The position numbers were made by a program, and so were the translations under genes. A stretch of DNA of 31,806 bases from a virus. Shown here piece after piece: positions 30,184 through 31,806 of this stretch (positions are counted from its first letter, which is position 1; every line of letters starts with the position of its first letter). The stretch spans positions 1 to 31,806 of the IMG/VR virus record IMGVR_UViG_3300046004_001785, one strand, 5' to 3'. The notes beneath the pieces are model-generated. The model ran no database searches and had not been told where the DNA came from. It saw nothing but the letters and a program-made list of their open reading frames with translations.

Positions 30184-31362
30184 ATGGCAACAAGATATGC
30201 GGTAGCTAGTGGAGTTTTTAGTAATACAGCAACTTGGAATGGTGGAACATTACCAACAAGTGCTGATGATATATATACGAACAACTTCAATGTTACAGTC
30301 GACCAAGATATAACAGCGATTACCCTTAGAAATATATCTAACGTCTCACCAGCAATTGCAGCTGGTGGCCAATTTATAGTTACAGGTAGTACAGGAACAA
30401 GAGTTATAACATTAACAGATATAACTAGTGGTGTTAGAAGTAATAGTTCGACTGTGACTACAACAGCAATCGTAATAAATTCAACTTCTGGTGCAACAGT
30501 AACGATAAACACTAATTTTAATAATACTGGTCTTAGTCAACAACAAGGTATATTCTGTAACGGAAATTGCACGGTTAATATAGTTGGTAGTTCTACAGGT
30601 GTCTATGGTTCGTTTTTTTCTAACAATACGAATGCAAATGGAGGAACACTTAATATAGTTGGTAATATAAGCGGGAATATATTTGCTGGAAGTGGTTCTC
30701 TTATACTAGGTGCTACTAATTACACTACTAACATAACAGGTAATGTAACAGGTAACGCAGGTTGGTGCATTACGACCAATTCTACGACCATAAATATAAC
30801 TGGAAACGTATTTGGGTCTACTGACAATGCAATTGCAGCTGTTTCAAGCTGTGTCATAAATATAACAGGTAATATAACCTCAGGTGCGGCACAGGCTATT
30901 GGTGGTGGTAGTGCTACTGCTGCTGCTGGTAACATAACAGTAACAGTAAATGGCAATATCACCTCAAGCTCGACAGCAGCAGCTATATCTACAACTAACG
31001 TGAACTCGACAGTAACAGTAAATGGCAATCTAATAAACACTTCAGATGTGATGGCATTGTATTCACCTAAATTCAGAATATCGCCAACAGCACAGCAGGC
31101 TTGGACATTCCAGACAGCTGGTCCTAATAGACAAATGTTCACGGCTAACGCATTTAGTGGTGGTACAATGCCAGCTGCTTCTGATGTTAGGTTAGGTGTT
31201 AGCTATGCTGGTGGCTCTTTGTCTGGTACTTGTGCTGTACCATCAGCTAATAGTGTAGCCTTTGGTGTACCAGTTGATGCAACTACAGGTACTTCACTAA
31301 TAACAAGAGCTCAATTCTTGACGGATTTGGGTACAATAGCGGCTGGGTATCCACAAATATAA
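30184..31362 (+). CDS. Beta-helix fibre-like virion protein (paralogue B)
   Basis: The 392-residue product has the same three-part layout as paralogue A: cap (RYAVASGVFSNTATWNGG, PTSADDIYTNN, VDQDITAITLRN), a central helix of NITGN rungs with a different sequence and pattern, including a few Cys (CNGNCTVNIVGS), and the shared end domain (MALYSPKFRISPTAQQAW to AAGYPQI). The end domain is more similar to A than the centre is. This pattern, conserved ends and diverging centre, is what host-range fibres show when the centre binds receptor. It starts 12 bases after A and stops two bases before DUF1353. Confidence 0.72.
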   Translation: MATRYAVASGVFSNTATWNGGTLPTSADDIYTNNFNVTVDQDITAITLRNISNVSPAIAAGGQFIVTGSTGTRVITLTDITSGVRSNSSTVTTTAIVINSTSGATVTINTNFNNTGLSQQQGIFCNGNCTVNIVGSSTGVYGSFFSNNTNANGGTLNIVGNISGNIFAGSGSLILGATNYTTNITGNVTGNAGWCITTNSTTINITGNVFGSTDNAIAAVSSCVINITGNITSGAAQAIGGGSATAAAGNITVTVNGNITSSSTAAAISTTNVNSTVTVNGNLINTSDVMALYSPKFRISPTAQQAWTFQTAGPNRQMFTANAFSGGTMPAASDVRLGVSYAGGSLSGTCAVPSANSVAFGVPVDATTGTSLITRAQFLTDLGTIAAGYPQI

Positions 31363-31364
31363 GA

Positions 31365-31751
31365 ATGAATATTAATACAGAAAAATTTATTTACGAAGAT
31401 AGCGATGATGAAAAAAAACAAGATTGTTTTTTGATTAACAAACCTATCAAATATGTTCTAAGCAACAATAAGGAGATAATAATACCAAAGGGTCTTGAGA
31501 CAGATTTTGCGACAATACCAAGGTTCTTTTGGCGTTTATTTCCCCCTCACTTAAAGAAGTATAGGCAAGGTGCCGTGGTTCACGATTACTTGTATATGAC
31601 AGAGGATATAATAGTAAGTAGAGCTTTTGCGGATGCAGAGTTCAGAAGAATACTAATTAGTAAAGGTACTGCCAAATGGCAAGCTTGGTTATTTTGGTTT
31701 GTTATTAGGTTATTCGGAAATAAAAGATGGAAAAATTATAAAAATAAATAG
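31365..31751 (+). CDS. DUF1353 family phage protein (copy 2)
   Basis: The 128-residue product has the same DUF1353 core as copy 1: GLETDFATIPRFFWRLFPP, AVVHDYLYM, FADAEFRRIL and the C-terminal WQAWLFWFVIRLFGNKRW. It differs from copy 1 mainly at the N-terminus (extra acidic residues) and the last ten residues. It directly follows a fibre-like paralogue, as copy 1 does, so the pair is a duplicated cassette. The gene after it is not the same as after copy 1. Confidence 0.85.
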   Translation: MNINTEKFIYEDSDDEKKQDCFLINKPIKYVLSNNKEIIIPKGLETDFATIPRFFWRLFPPHLKKYRQGAVVHDYLYMTEDIIVSRAFADAEFRRILISKGTAKWQAWLFWFVIRLFGNKRWKNYKNK

Positions 31752-31772
31752 TATATTTATAGATAAATACAA

Positions 31773-31806
31773 ATGGGAAATATACGAAACTTTAATTTTA
31801 ATAAAC
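31773..31806 (+). CDS. Start of a further gene, truncated by contig end
   Basis: ATG 31773 opens a frame MGNIRNFNFNK that runs off the contig after 11 codons. It follows a 21-base gap with the near-palindrome TATATTTATAGATAAATA. It does not match the gene that follows DUF1353 copy 1, so new sequence must lie to the right. Confidence 0.5.
   Translation, partial: MGNIRNFNFNK

Noticed and set aside
1-31806. tRNA or rRNA genes
   Set aside because: No cloverleaf-like stretch with conserved GGTTCRA arm or rRNA motif was noticed by eye; a tRNAscan run would settle it.

Overview
The window is most of a tailed-phage genome, assembled from short reads, that infects a Bacteroidota host. It carries one copy each of small and large terminase, portal, XkdF-type prohead protease, HK97-fold-like capsid protein, tail-tube protein, tape measure, tail-tip proteins, fibres, holin and endolysin. 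The host call rests on two things. Genes lack Shine-Dalgarno sequences and start behind A-rich leaders, and the leftward block is driven by promoters of the Bacteroidota primary-sigma type (TTTG, 19-20 bases, TAnnTTTG). The DNA is AT-rich, nearly all genes end in TAA, and no integrase or repressor is recognisable, so the phage is probably lytic. The tape measure suggests a long tail, probably a siphovirus.

Layout: (1) 29-1940 holds the truncated end of a fibre-like protein, a DUF1353 protein, a small phage protein and an HK97 gp10-like protein. (2) 1984-11995 holds two tail-tip/fibre proteins, the tape measure, two paralogous tail-chaperone candidates and the protease/scaffold gene. (3) 12067-17025 holds the capsid, tail tube, a small structural protein, portal, head-tail connector, holin and GH19 endolysin. 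Tail genes therefore precede head genes, the reverse of the usual order. (4) 17126-21102 is on the minus strand: small unknown genes, a secreted protein, an ExoX-C-like protein and a 515-residue polymerase candidate with family-A/T7-RNAP-like motifs and an N-terminal winged-helix-like region. (5) 21276-25608 is on the plus strand: a PD-(D/E)XK nuclease candidate, a sigma-70-like factor, a second sigma-like protein, small proteins and both terminases. (6) 25653-31806 holds a SHAEG-repeat fibre, a small protein, two paralogous fibre-like proteins, a second DUF1353 and the start of another gene.

The main discovery is a repeated bipartite element in front of nine late transcription units: AAAC (or similar), 15 bases, then ATAATTTATTAATAAA or a close variant, usually 22-24 bases before the ATG. 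Because the phage encodes two sigma-like proteins, I infer that host-type promoters drive the leftward early block and a phage sigma factor redirects host polymerase to the late elements. Strong terminators follow the tape-measure, capsid, tail-tube and endolysin genes, giving each expression unit a clear boundary.

The contig starts with a remnant of an Illumina adapter, followed by a 200-base stretch identical to the interior of the fibre gene at 28975. Both contig ends carry the same kind of fibre plus DUF1353 cassette, so the assembly probably broke in a repeated cassette of a circular or circularly permuted genome slightly larger than this window.
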